Source of the DNA: JABFRJ01 sp963847145
GTDB taxonomy: Bacteria; Pseudomonadota; Alphaproteobacteria; Rhizobiales; Hyphomicrobiaceae
Assembly (NCBI GenBank): GCA_963847145.1
Contig: CAWJYN010000007.1
Span: 124,001 to 188,000, forward strand
Direction of reading: 5' to 3'
DNA: 64,000 bases
The notes beneath the pieces were generated by a model. That model did not search any database and was not told the DNA's origin. It worked only from the letters and a program-made list of their open reading frames with translations. A program made the translations under genes and the position numbers. Below, in pieces: positions 17,867 through 26,087 of the stretch (its first letter is position 1; each line of letters starts with the position of its first letter).

Positions 17867-17962
17867 ATTGGGTTAATGCCGCCCTTTGCGGCCGTAACCC
17901 AACGGCTCAGCGACGGAGCGTGCGATGTTGGGTTACGCCGCTGAAATGCGGCTAACCCAACC
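17867..17962. repeat. Intergenic palindromic repeat (GTTGGGTTA type)
   Basis: Two hairpin halves lie in tandem: TTGGGTTA ... GTAACCCAA around 17868-17902, and GTTGGGTTACGCCGC ... GCGGCTAACCCAAC around 17927-17962. The end sequences resemble those of the elements at 53608 and 61659, so a dispersed REP-like family is likely. Confidence 0.6.
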
Positions 17963-17991
17963 TTGCTACAGGCTGATTTCAGGACAAGAAA

Positions 17992-18210
17992 ATGAAGCCG
18001 CGCAAGACAACCAAGTTTGTGCATGAGGGCCGTTACGCGGCTGAGGTGGACGTTGAATTCCTCGACGACGAGCATGAATGGGCCCCGTACCTGTCCATGA
18101 CAGACGCCAAAAAGCTCGACGAGGTTTGGTTGGCCGTGCGCCGTGGCGACCTCAAGGCTGCCTCGAAACTCGCCCGTGTGTTCGAACTCACGCCCGTCGC
18201 CGCTGAGTAA
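17992..18210 (+). CDS. Small hypothetical protein, copy 1 of a tandem pair
   Basis: The 72-residue protein contains EGRYAAEVDVEF, then EHEWAPYLSMTDAKKLDEV and a C-terminal VRRGDLKAASKLARVFEL. The second copy at 18430 shares WAPYLSMTDAKKLDEV exactly and most of the C-terminal helix. Size, charge and the DUF-like start suggest the antitoxin-like small proteins common in Hyphomicrobiales, but no partner toxin gene is adjacent and the function is unknown. Confidence 0.75.
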   Translation: MKPRKTTKFVHEGRYAAEVDVEFLDDEHEWAPYLSMTDAKKLDEVWLAVRRGDLKAASKLARVFELTPVAAE

Positions 18211-18233
18211 ATCGTGCGCCCCCACCCACCGTT

Positions 18234-18375
18234 GTCATCCTCGGGCTTGTCCCGAGGACCCAGGGTGCAGCGAGCTCGGAGCAAACGAGAATAGCCGTCA
18301 CGCGCGGTCACGGAGACAACGGTCTCGCGCCGAGCCTATTGCCCGATGGGTCCTCGGGACAAGCCCGAGGATGAC
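18234..18375. repeat. 142-bp palindromic MITE-like element, copy 1
   Basis: Inverted 29-base arms bound the unit: GTCATCCTCGGGCTTG...GAGGACCCA at 18234-18262, and its exact reverse complement at 18347-18375. Each arm itself folds as CTCGGG-CTTGT-CCCGAG. The 84-base core has no coding sense. An apparent ORF reading MGPRDKPEDD across the right arm is an artefact of the repeat. Confidence 0.85.
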
Positions 18376-18429
18376 AAACTTTTGGACGACCGCTTGTTTC
18401 AGGTGTTCGCAATTGAGAAGCTGCGGTCC

Positions 18430-18651
18430 ATGACCACCGAGCGCCAGAGTATCCGCGCGGTCCGCGAAGGCCGCTATTTCGCCGAAGTACCCGTCACACG
18501 ATTCGAAGACGGGCATGAATGGGCGCCGTACCTGTCCATGACAGACGCCAAAAAGCTCGACGAGGTCCGGTTGGCCTTGCGCCGTGGCGACCTAAAAGCA
18601 GCAGGCGAGCTGGCGCGTGTTTTCCAATTGGCGCCCGTCGCCGCGGAGTAG
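18430..18651 (+). CDS. Small hypothetical protein, copy 2 of a tandem pair
   Basis: The 73-residue paralogue of the gene at 17992 keeps VREGRYFAEVPV, EWAPYLSMTDAKKLDEV and LRRGDLKAAGELARVFQLAPVAAE. The N-terminal ten residues differ. The ATG at 18430 is used; codons further upstream are part of the repeat element. Each copy is followed within about 40 bases by the same 142-bp palindrome, so gene and repeat appear to have duplicated together. Confidence 0.75.
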   Translation: MTTERQSIRAVREGRYFAEVPVTRFEDGHEWAPYLSMTDAKKLDEVRLALRRGDLKAAGELARVFQLAPVAAE

Positions 18652-18688
18652 CTTGCTCTGAAGCGCGACAGACAACACACCCACCCTT

Positions 18689-18830
18689 GTCATCCTCGGG
18701 CTTGTCCCGAGGACCCAGCGGGCAGCGCGTTGGGTGGATGAAGTTGGCGGGACTTTGCAGCCGTCTCTGCTCAGCCTCGAAAGTTCGTGCCGGGTGAGCC
18801 CTGGGTCCTCGGGACAAGCCCGAGGATGAC
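18689..18830. repeat. 142-bp palindromic MITE-like element, copy 2
   Basis: The same 29-base inverted arms as the element at 18234 lie at 18689-18717 and 18802-18830, and the total length is also 142 bases. The 84-base core is largely different from copy 1 apart from its first ten or so bases, so arms are conserved and cores diverge. About 240 bases without a gene follow to 19071. Confidence 0.85.
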
Positions 18831-19071
18831 ATTTGGGGGGAGGCCAGCGTCGTTTGACCCGAGGCGGTGGATCGGTTGCCGGACGGTGTGCGCATTCCCG
18901 CTTGATGTGGCTAGCCACCATCCTGTGAGCCCTACAATGCTCGCTGCCCAAGCTCGCCGTCCCTCGCCGTCCCAATAGTTGCACGCACCTTTACTGTGCG
19001 CTATCTTACGATCTTGGCGATAGCGCGGCTCAGATGGTCGCGCGGCACGGCACTTATGCCTGGAGATCACC

Positions 19072-20220
19072 TTGGACCACGTATGGGCAGCTTTCGAGGC
19101 GGCGGCGGAGCAGCCGCTGGCCTATGCGCGGCGCTGGAAGCAGGAGACCGGCCGCCCCGTGATCGGTGTGCTGCCGATGCAGTTTCCGGTGGAGATGGCG
19201 CATGCGGCCGGCGCGCTGCCGACGATCCTGCAAGAGGACCAAGAGCCGATCACGGTCGGGCAGAGCAACGTGTACAGCTTCTATTGCGGCTACAATCGCA
19301 GCCTCACCGATCAACTCATGCGCGGGGATTTCAAGTTTCTCGACGCCATCTTGTTTGGCGATCATTGCGTGCAGTTGCTGGGCACGGCCGATGTGATCCG
19401 GGCCGAAATGCCGGAAGTGCCGATCTTGTTCAATCAGCTCATTTCCTCGCTCAGCGCGCCGTGGGCCAAGGACGAGACGCAGGGTACTTTCCGGCGGCTG
19501 TGGATCGAGCTTGAAGCGTTGGTCGGGCGAACAATCACAGAGGACGACGCGCGCCGCAGCTTCCGGCTGTTTAATCACAGCCGGCAGTTGATCCGCGGGC
19601 TATTTGAGCTGCGCCGTGCTGGGACCATTCAACTGAGCGGGCGTCAGCTGCAGTTGATCATCAAGTCGAGCATGGTGATGGACGTGGAGGCGCACACCGC
19701 GCTGCTGGAGCCACTCATCGCGTCCTTGAAGGCGGGGCCGGCGGCGTCTGGTGGCGTGCGGGTGTACGTATCGGGGCACTATTGCCAAGCGGCCAAGCCA
19801 GCGGTGCTCTCCGTCATTGAGGATTGTGGAGGCATCATCGTCGACGATGATCTCTACCATGGCTTCCGGTTTGTCTCGACCGACATCGCGGAGACGGGCG
19901 AGCCTACCGAGGCGCTGGCCGACTGGTATCTGGCGCGCAACCGGAATGTTCCGTGTGCCACGCTGTCAGACGAGCGGGCCGATTGGGACCAATTTCTGCT
20001 GGATGCGGTGGCCAAGTCAAAGGCGGCCGGGTTGGTGATCCTGCAGGTGAAATACTGCGAACCGCATATGTATTTTTATCCCGAGATCAAGGAAGCCTTT
20101 GAGAGAAAGGGCATTCCCCATCTGCTCATCGAGACCGAGCACGAACAGATGCCGATCGAAGCGCTGAAGACCCGGATGGAGACGTTTCTGGAGATTGCCA
20201 AGCGGCGGCTTGCGGCCTGA
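19072..20220 (+). CDS. 2-hydroxyacyl-CoA dehydratase / benzoyl-CoA reductase-type subunit (HgdB/BcrB-like)
   Basis: The 382-residue protein matches the HGD-D family. It has IGVLPMQFPVEMAHAAGALP near the N-terminus, SFYCGYNRSLTDQLMRG and FGDHCVQLLGTADV as cluster-ligand cysteine regions, VYVSGHYCQAAKP, and the C-terminal VKYCEPHMYFYPEIKEAF with LLIETEHEQMP. Family members carry a 4Fe-4S cluster and act as heterodimers activated by an ATP-dependent activator (HgdC/BadFG-like). Neither partner nor activator is in the window, so this is an orphan subunit. The start is a TTG with GGAG six bases upstream; no ATG occurs before residue 36. Confidence 0.82.
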   Translation: MDHVWAAFEAAAEQPLAYARRWKQETGRPVIGVLPMQFPVEMAHAAGALPTILQEDQEPITVGQSNVYSFYCGYNRSLTDQLMRGDFKFLDAILFGDHCVQLLGTADVIRAEMPEVPILFNQLISSLSAPWAKDETQGTFRRLWIELEALVGRTITEDDARRSFRLFNHSRQLIRGLFELRRAGTIQLSGRQLQLIIKSSMVMDVEAHTALLEPLIASLKAGPAASGGVRVYVSGHYCQAAKPAVLSVIEDCGGIIVDDDLYHGFRFVSTDIAETGEPTEALADWYLARNRNVPCATLSDERADWDQFLLDAVAKSKAAGLVILQVKYCEPHMYFYPEIKEAFERKGIPHLLIETEHEQMPIEALKTRMETFLEIAKRRLAA

Positions 20221-20328
20221 AGCGGGGGGATTGCTGGCTGGGGGATCAACTCCGCCCTTCGCCTGGGCGTGGGATCGGGCTACAAGACGAGCTTGATTTG
20301 CCCCTGATTGTACCCCGCGAGCTGTCCC

Positions 20329-22422
20329 ATGCCGTCCTCCACCGCTGCCGACCTGTTGCTCGAACTGTTTTCGGAGGAGATTCCGGCACGCATGCAAGCG
20401 CGGGCCGCAGAGGATCTGCAAAAGCTCGTTGTTGAGGGCTTGAAAGCGCAGGGCCTGGTTGCGGGTGCCGCCATGAGTTTCGCGACGCCGCGGCGGCTGG
20501 CGCTGCATCTGGCGGGCGTGCCGCTCAAGTCGCCGGGTGTTTCGGATGAGCGCAAGGGGCCGCGCGTCGGCGCGCCGGAACAGGCGATTGCCGGTTTCTT
20601 GAAGGGCGCGGGCATCACGTCAATTGATCAGGCGACGATCCAGCAAGACCCGAAGAAGGGCGATTTCTATGTCGTCAAAATAGAAAAGGCGGGGCGGCTT
20701 GCGGCAGACATCATCGCCGAGGTGGTGCCGGACGTGATGCGTAAATTTCCGTGGCCGAAGTCGCAGCGGTGGGGATCGGGCGACTTCCAGTGGGTGCGGC
20801 CGTTGCAGTCGATCCTCTGTCTGCTGGGCGGCAAGATCGTGCCGTTCGAGATCGCGGGTATTGCGTCTGGCAACATGACGCGCGGGCATCGCTTCCATGG
20901 CAACGTGCCGTTCGCTGTGTCCGGCTTCGAGGACTACGGCACCAAGCTGCGTGAGCACAAGGTGCTGCTGCCGGCATCCGAGCGCGCACGCTGGATCGGC
21001 GAGCAGGCGCGTAGCGTCGCCAAGGCGCACAAACTTGAACTGGTGGAAGACGAGGTGCTGACGGCAGAGAACGCGGGCCTCACCGAGTGGCCGACGGTGC
21101 TGATGGGTACGTTCGACAAGGATTTTCTCGCTGTGCCCGGCGAGTGCCTGACCACCTCGATGAAGTCGCATCAGAAATGCTTTTCGCTGCGCGATCCGAA
21201 AACCAAGAAGCTCACCAACCGCTTTCTGCTGGTGTCGAATTTGATTGCGGCGGACGAGGGCAGGCAGATCGTTGGCGGCAACGAGAAGGTGATCCGTGCG
21301 CGGCTGGCGGATGCGAAGTTCTTCTGGGATCAAGATTTGAAGCGGCCACTCGATGAGATGGAATTGCAGCTAGCATCGATCACGTTTCACGAGAAGCTTG
21401 GGAGCCAGAAGGACCGCGTCGAGCGCATTATGGAACTGGCTCACAAGATCGCAGGGGCGGTGGATGCGGTGCCTGAAGATGCGCGCCGCGCGGCGCAGAT
21501 GTGCAAGTCCGATCTGGTCTCCGGCATGGTCGGCGAATTCCCCGAGCTGCAAGGCCTGATGGGGCGTTACTATGCGGAAAAGGCTGGCACCAAGCCCGAG
21601 ATCGCGCGCGCGATTGAGCTGCATTACAAGCCGAAAGGTGCCGGCGACACGGTTCCCAAAGCCGAGGACGGCGACGCGGTGGCGATTGCCGTCGCTCTTG
21701 CTGATAAGCTCGATACGCTGGTGGGCTTTTGGGCGATTGGCGAGAAGCCGACCGGCTCCGGCGATCCCTATCAGCTGCGCCGCGCGGCGTTGGGGGTGAT
21801 CAGGATTTTGTTGGAGAATGATGAGCGATTGGGGTTGGCTGCTCTGATCAAAACTCATGCAGGTGGCTTCCGCGGCGCGCCTTCTGGTTTAGAGGCTGAC
21901 CTCCTCTCCTTCTTCGCCGATCGCCTCAAAGTCTATCTGCGCGACAAGGGTGCGCGGCATGATTTGATCGACGCGGTGTTTGCGCTGCCGGGGCAGGATG
22001 ATCTGGCGCTGATCGTCAAGCGCGTGGAAGCGCTCGGTGCGTTTCTCAAAACCGACGACGGCGCGAACTTGCTGGCGGGCGTCAAGCGCGCTGCCAACAT
22101 CCTGTCCATCGAAGAGAAGAAAGACAAAGCCAGCCACGACGGCGCGCATGATCCGAAGCTGCTCGCGGAGCCCGCCGAGAAGGCGTTGGCAAAAGCGCTG
22201 GCCAGCGTGCGCGCGGATACGGTGGCCGCCATCAACGTCGAGAACTTCACTGGCGCGATGAATGCGCTGGCGGAGTTGCGCGGGCCGGTGGATGCGTTCT
22301 TCAACGACGTGACGGTAAACGCCGACGATGCCAAGCTGCGCGGCAACCGGCTCAAGCTCTTGTCAGAAATCCGTGCAACTACGTTGGGTGTGGCTGATTT
22401 TTCGAAGATCGCCGGGGCGTGA
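20329..22422 (+). CDS. glyS: Glycine--tRNA ligase beta subunit
   Basis: The 697-residue protein starts ADLLLELFSEEIPARMQ, the standard GlyS opening, and contains FPKSMRW-like FPWPKSQRWG, GHRFHGN, FLAVPGECLTTSMKSHQKCFSL, and a C-terminal anticodon-binding-like region with NVENFTGAMNALAELRGPVDAFFNDVTV. It forms the alpha2beta2 glycyl-tRNA synthetase. The alpha subunit gene glyQ, often close upstream, is not present in the window; instead the dehydratase subunit gene precedes it. The ATG at 20329 fits the family N-terminus. Confidence 0.97.
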   Translation: MPSSTAADLLLELFSEEIPARMQARAAEDLQKLVVEGLKAQGLVAGAAMSFATPRRLALHLAGVPLKSPGVSDERKGPRVGAPEQAIAGFLKGAGITSIDQATIQQDPKKGDFYVVKIEKAGRLAADIIAEVVPDVMRKFPWPKSQRWGSGDFQWVRPLQSILCLLGGKIVPFEIAGIASGNMTRGHRFHGNVPFAVSGFEDYGTKLREHKVLLPASERARWIGEQARSVAKAHKLELVEDEVLTAENAGLTEWPTVLMGTFDKDFLAVPGECLTTSMKSHQKCFSLRDPKTKKLTNRFLLVSNLIAADEGRQIVGGNEKVIRARLADAKFFWDQDLKRPLDEMELQLASITFHEKLGSQKDRVERIMELAHKIAGAVDAVPEDARRAAQMCKSDLVSGMVGEFPELQGLMGRYYAEKAGTKPEIARAIELHYKPKGAGDTVPKAEDGDAVAIAVALADKLDTLVGFWAIGEKPTGSGDPYQLRRAALGVIRILLENDERLGLAALIKTHAGGFRGAPSGLEADLLSFFADRLKVYLRDKGARHDLIDAVFALPGQDDLALIVKRVEALGAFLKTDDGANLLAGVKRAANILSIEEKKDKASHDGAHDPKLLAEPAEKALAKALASVRADTVAAINVENFTGAMNALAELRGPVDAFFNDVTVNADDAKLRGNRLKLLSEIRATTLGVADFSKIAGA

Positions 22423-22444
22423 TCGTCGCAACTTGCCGCGGCCC

Positions 22445-22562
22445 GTAGGGCGGATGAGCGTCGCGAAATCCGCCGCAACGGGCGAGATGGTGCAACGGCT
22501 GTGGCAGTAACCTCGTACGTGGCGGCGGATGACGGCGCTGAAACGCGCCTCTTCCGCCCTAC
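22445..22562. repeat. Intergenic palindromic repeat with GTAGGGCGGA ends
   Basis: GTAGGGCGGATGAG at 22445-22458 is mirrored by TCCGCCCTAC at 22553-22562, with inner AATCCGCCG and GGCGGATGACGGC segments. It fills the convergent gap between glyS and ridA. Repeats with these ends are common in proteobacterial intergenic regions; here it could form a long hairpin and act in termination. Confidence 0.6.
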
Positions 22563-22576
22563 AGGCCGATGTGCCC

Positions 22577-22957
22577 CTACCCCGCCGCGATCACTTCGAC
22601 TTCCAACAGCCAGCGTTCGTCCAACGCGCCGACGATGATCACGGTCAAACCGAGCACGCGGTCGCCGAGAATTTCTTCGCGGATGGCGCGGTGGATCGGG
22701 CCATAACGGCGGTCGGACAGGAACACGGTGACCTTGACCAGATTGTCGAGGGTCATGTCGGAGGCGCGCAGTTGGGCCTGGATATTGGCCCAGACCTGCC
22801 GCGCTTGGTCGCGGAAATCTTCCGGGATTGAGCCATCCTGGCGCATCGGCGTCTGCCCCGACAGGAACAGCCAACGCTTGGCGTCAGTGACTTCCATGGC
22901 TTCCGCGTAGCGGCTGACCGGCTGGTTGCCGTCGGGGGCGGTAATGGCGCGTTTCAT
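22577..22957 (-). CDS. RidA/YjgF family enamine/imine deaminase
   Basis: The 126-residue protein has the Rid fold signatures WLFLSGQTPMRQDGSIPEDFRDQARQVW and LVKVTVFLSDRRYG, ending with LLEVEVIAAG. Archetypal RidA hydrolyses reactive 2-aminoacrylate released by PLP enzymes; other family branches have distinct substrates, and the catalytic Arg expected near the C-terminus (R-x-A-V) is not clear here. It lies 18 bases downstream of an aminotransferase gene on the same strand, consistent with removing imine products of a PLP enzyme. Confidence 0.85.
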   Translation of the reverse strand: MKRAITAPDGNQPVSRYAEAMEVTDAKRWLFLSGQTPMRQDGSIPEDFRDQARQVWANIQAQLRASDMTLDNLVKVTVFLSDRRYGPIHRAIREEILGDRVLGLTVIIVGALDERWLLEVEVIAAG

Positions 22958-22975
22958 CATCGTCGTATTCGCTTC

Positions 22976-24085
22976 TCAGGTCAGTTGCGCTGCGGCGAGC
23001 GCCTTTGGCAATTCGGATTCGAACACATCCAGGTCAGCGCCGGTGCCGGCCGAGATGCGGATGCAGCGGTTGAGCGGGGCTGCGCCCGGCATGCGCACAA
23101 ACACGCCGCGTTCGATCAACCCATCCAACACGCGCCTTGCATAAGCGCCATCGCGGCCGCAGTCGAGAGCGACGAAGTTGGCGGCCGATGGCAATGGCTT
23201 CAGCCCGTGCGCGCGGCCGATGGCGCTGATGCGATCGCGGGCGTGGGCGACGTTCGCGACCACCTCGCGCAGATAGGCTTGATCGGCAAGGGCCGCCAGG
23301 GCGCCGGCCTGGGCGATGCGGTTGACTGAGAAGTGATTGCGGATCTTGTCGTAGGCCTTGATCATGGAGGCTTCACCGATGACGTAGGCGATGCGGGTGC
23401 CGGCCATCCCATAGGCTTTGGAAAACGTGCGGAACCGCAGAACCTTTTGTTCGGTCACGTCGATGGGTGGCGTGGTGCCGTCTGGGGCAAACTCCGAATA
23501 GGCTTCATCGAGGCACAGCACGCTGCCGTTTGGGATGTTGGAAATAAAGTTGGCAACCGTTGCCGCATCCCACCAGGAGGCCATCGGGTTGTCGGGATTG
23601 GCGAAGTAGATGAGCTTGGGGTTCTCGCGCTTGGCGGCGGCGAGCAGGCTCGTTGGGTCTTCGCGGTCATTGACGTAGGGCACCGTCACCAATCGCCCAC
23701 CGAAGCCGGCGACGTGGAAGTTGAATGTCGGATAGGCGCCCAGAGAAGTGACGACGGTGTCGCCCGGCTCGACGCACATCCGCATAGTGTAGCCGAACAG
23801 GCTGTCGATCCCCTCAGCGATGGCGATGTTGTCTGGCTTGACACCGAGGTGGGCTGCCAGCGCCTGCTTTAGATCGTGATTTTCAGGATCGCAGTACATC
23901 CAACATTCGGCGGCGGCCTGCTGCATGGCGGCGACGGCTTTCGGCGAGGGACCAAACACGCTTTCGTTGGCGCCGAGCCGGGCGCGGAACTTTGCGCCGC
24001 GATGGCGTTCCTGTGTCTCGGGTCCCACAAAGGGCACGGTCGCTGGCAGTCTGGCCACCAGCGGCGTGTAGCGCATCGTCGTCAT
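22976..24085 (-). CDS. HisC-like PLP-dependent aminotransferase
   Basis: The 369-residue fold-type I class II aminotransferase has LGANESVFGPSPKA (histidinol-phosphate aminotransferase-like start), YFANPDNPMASWW, LCLDEAYSEFAPDG (PLP Asp and Tyr), and RFRTFSKAYGMAGTRIAYVIG with the Schiff-base lysine, then the final R-I-S-A-G-T. It might act in histidine or aromatic amino-acid synthesis, but the gene sits between mtnP and ridA and not in a his operon, so a different amino acid is equally likely. The ATG at 24085 has a G-rich Shine-Dalgarno nine bases upstream. Confidence 0.88.
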   Translation of the reverse strand: MTTMRYTPLVARLPATVPFVGPETQERHRGAKFRARLGANESVFGPSPKAVAAMQQAAAECWMYCDPENHDLKQALAAHLGVKPDNIAIAEGIDSLFGYTMRMCVEPGDTVVTSLGAYPTFNFHVAGFGGRLVTVPYVNDREDPTSLLAAAKRENPKLIYFANPDNPMASWWDAATVANFISNIPNGSVLCLDEAYSEFAPDGTTPPIDVTEQKVLRFRTFSKAYGMAGTRIAYVIGEASMIKAYDKIRNHFSVNRIAQAGALAALADQAYLREVVANVAHARDRISAIGRAHGLKPLPSAANFVALDCGRDGAYARRVLDGLIERGVFVRMPGAAPLNRCIRISAGTGADLDVFESELPKALAAAQLT

Positions 24086-24135
24086 CTCAGATTTTCCCCC
24101 GGCAGCGCGGTGCTGCGACTGGCACTGTTGCGCTT

Positions 24136-25026
24136 TTAGATGGGGCAGGCCTGCTTTCGCAACACGCGGCCGGCGACAGCGTCGAGTTTGGCGATCAGTG
24201 CGGGGTCGCGTTTTTCCGGCGCAGTAATGAGCGCCACGTCGAGGGCGGTGTCTGAGCCGATGGGGCAGGCCGGATGCTCGCGTGGAAAATCGCGCGCGAG
24301 CCTCGCGACGAGGCGCTGCGCCTTCACGGCGTTTTCGCCGAGGACTTTGATGACGGCGGCGACGTCGACGGAGGCATGCTCCGAGTGCCAGCAATCATAA
24401 TCTGTCACCATGGCGACGGTTGCGTAGCAAATCTCAGCTTCGCGGGCGAGTTTGGCTTCGGGCATATTGGTCATCCCGATGACGCTGGCGCCCCAGCTGC
24501 GATACAGATTGCTTTCGGCGCGGGTGGAAAACTGCGGGCCTTCCATGACGAGATAGGTGCCCCCGCGGGTCATGGCGATCTGTTCGGCTGCGGCGGCTTT
24601 TGTAATCGCATCAGCCAGCAACGGGCTGACCGGATCAGCGACCGAAACGTGCGCGACGAGCCCATTGCCGAAGAACGATTTCTCGCGCGCGAATGTGCGA
24701 TCGATGAACTGATCGACGAGCACGAAGTGGCCCGGCGCGAGTTCTTCTTTGAGCGAACCGCAGGCCGAAACGGAGATGAGATCCGTCACGCCGCAGCGCT
24801 TGAGTGCGTCGATGTTGGCGCGATAGTTGATGCCAGAGGGCGAGAGGTGGTGGCCGCGGCCGTGGCGGGGCAGAAACCGGAGCGGCAGGCCGTCGAGTTC
24901 AGCAAACAATATGTCGTCGGACGGCGTTCCCCAGGGCGACGTCACGGGTGTCCAATGGGCGTTCTGCAAGCCCGGCAGATCGTACAATCCACTGCCGCCG
25001 AGAATTCCGAGCACTGATTGGGTCAT
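24136..25026 (-). CDS. mtnP: S-methyl-5'-thioadenosine phosphorylase
   Basis: The 296-residue enzyme cleaves 5'-methylthioadenosine, a by-product of polyamine and homoserine-lactone synthesis, with phosphate to adenine and methylthioribose-1-phosphate. Features are ILGGSGLYDLPGL (phosphate site), FLPRHGRGHHLSPSGINYRANI, SVSACGSLKEE, LVMEGPQFSTRAESNLYRSWGASVIGMTNMPEAKLAREAEICYA, and TDYDCWH. The MTNMPEA motif separates MTA phosphorylase from purine nucleoside phosphorylase. The aminotransferase and ridA genes follow with gaps of 50 and 18 bases. Confidence 0.95.
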   Translation of the reverse strand: MTQSVLGILGGSGLYDLPGLQNAHWTPVTSPWGTPSDDILFAELDGLPLRFLPRHGRGHHLSPSGINYRANIDALKRCGVTDLISVSACGSLKEELAPGHFVLVDQFIDRTFAREKSFFGNGLVAHVSVADPVSPLLADAITKAAAAEQIAMTRGGTYLVMEGPQFSTRAESNLYRSWGASVIGMTNMPEAKLAREAEICYATVAMVTDYDCWHSEHASVDVAAVIKVLGENAVKAQRLVARLARDFPREHPACPIGSDTALDVALITAPEKRDPALIAKLDAVAGRVLRKQACPI

Positions 25027-25085
25027 GTCGAACTCCGCGTCACAGGATCATTGCAAGCGAACATTGCGCGCTTGCAGGCAACAGA

Positions 25086-25109
25086 AAAGGCCCCGTTACC
25101 GAGGCCTTT
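25086..25109 (-). terminator. Intrinsic terminator of the petABC operon
   Basis: AAAGGCC at 25086-25092 pairs with GGCCTTT at 25103-25109 around a 10-base loop. On the minus strand the stem ends in GGCCTTTTCTG, about 30 bases after the petC stop, which separates petABC from mtnP. Confidence 0.75.
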
Positions 25110-25141
25110 GGCAGTATCACTAATGCACTGGCCGCGTAAGC

Positions 25142-26068
25142 TCAATGCGCCTCGCCGGCCCATACGTAGCGCTTAGCAGCGTACAAGAGCGCCGAGGTGA
25201 TGAGTAGATAGAGCATCACCATCAGGCCCATACGCTTGCGCTCTTCAAGCTTCGGGTCAGCGGCCCACGAGAGGAACGCCGTCACGTCGCGGGCGTGGTT
25301 TTCAAGTTTTGCCGGAGTACCGTCGCTGTATTTGACCATACCATCCATCAAAGGAGATGGCATGCCGATCTGATGGCCTGGGTACACCGTGTTGTAGTAC
25401 ATGCCGTCGCCGAGCTTCATCTCGGTGCCGTCAGGGTTCTTCGTCCCCTTCGGCATGTCCTGATAGCCCACCATCAAGGCATAGAGATAGTCTGAGCCCG
25501 CTTCCTGGTAGCCGCCGCTCACGAACAAATCCTTGAACATGTGCACTGGCACCATGAAGAAGGGCTTCTCTGCTTCGACACCGCGGGCGCGGGCGATCAG
25601 CGACAAGTCTGGAGGCAGCGCGCCGTTGTTTGCCGACCGCGCCTGTTGCTCGTTGTCGAACGGGCTGGGGATGCGATCTGACAAGCGCGCGGGGCGCTTG
25701 ACCACTTTGCCTTGATCGTTCGGCACGTCGTTGATCTTGTAGGTGGCTGCGAGCGTCTTCACGCCCTCTTCGGGGAACTCAGGTCCGCCCTTCTGGACAA
25801 GATTGCGGAACGATAGCTGCCGCATGCCATGACAGGTCGAACACACTTCTTTGTAGACTTGGAAGCCGCGCTTCAGCTGCTCGCGGTCGAAGTGTCCGCG
25901 CACACCACTGAAGGTCCATCGCTGCGCGGGGATGGCTACGCCGCCTTCGGCGGCAACAGCCGGCGTGGCTCCGATCATGGCCGATGTTGCGGCCAGGATA
26001 GCAAGAGCAGCACCGGTAAGGGTGGCGCGCGCGCCGGGAACCGTCTTGAGAAGTGAAGTGGTCATCAT
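25142..26068 (-). CDS. petC: Cytochrome c1 of the bc1 complex
   Basis: The 308-residue precursor has a signal sequence (LTGAALAILAATSAMIG...AVAA), heme site CSTCH at about 76-80, a candidate sixth-ligand Met in the C-terminal half (IGMPSPLMDG), and a C-terminal anchor helix (LMVMLYLLITSALLYAA). It passes electrons from the Rieske centre to soluble or membrane cytochrome c. It is a separate gene, unlike the fused cytochrome b/c1 gene of Bradyrhizobium. The start at 26068 (tandem ATG ATG) is used; an ATG at 26086 overlapping the petB stop is possible. Confidence 0.96.
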   Translation of the reverse strand: MMTTSLLKTVPGARATLTGAALAILAATSAMIGATPAVAAEGGVAIPAQRWTFSGVRGHFDREQLKRGFQVYKEVCSTCHGMRQLSFRNLVQKGGPEFPEEGVKTLAATYKINDVPNDQGKVVKRPARLSDRIPSPFDNEQQARSANNGALPPDLSLIARARGVEAEKPFFMVPVHMFKDLFVSGGYQEAGSDYLYALMVGYQDMPKGTKNPDGTEMKLGDGMYYNTVYPGHQIGMPSPLMDGMVKYSDGTPAKLENHARDVTAFLSWAADPKLEERKRMGLMVMLYLLITSALLYAAKRYVWAGEAH

Positions 26069-26087
26069 AGTTATCCCAAGGCTCATT

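Noticed and set aside
18346..18429. Upstream extension MGPRDKPEDD... of the second small gene
   Set aside because: It is the translated right arm of the palindromic repeat, a frequent annotation artefact.
17867..18830. Possible CRISPR array from repeated segments
   Set aside because: Repeats are inverted pairs with unequal spacing, not direct repeats with regular spacers, and no cas gene is present.
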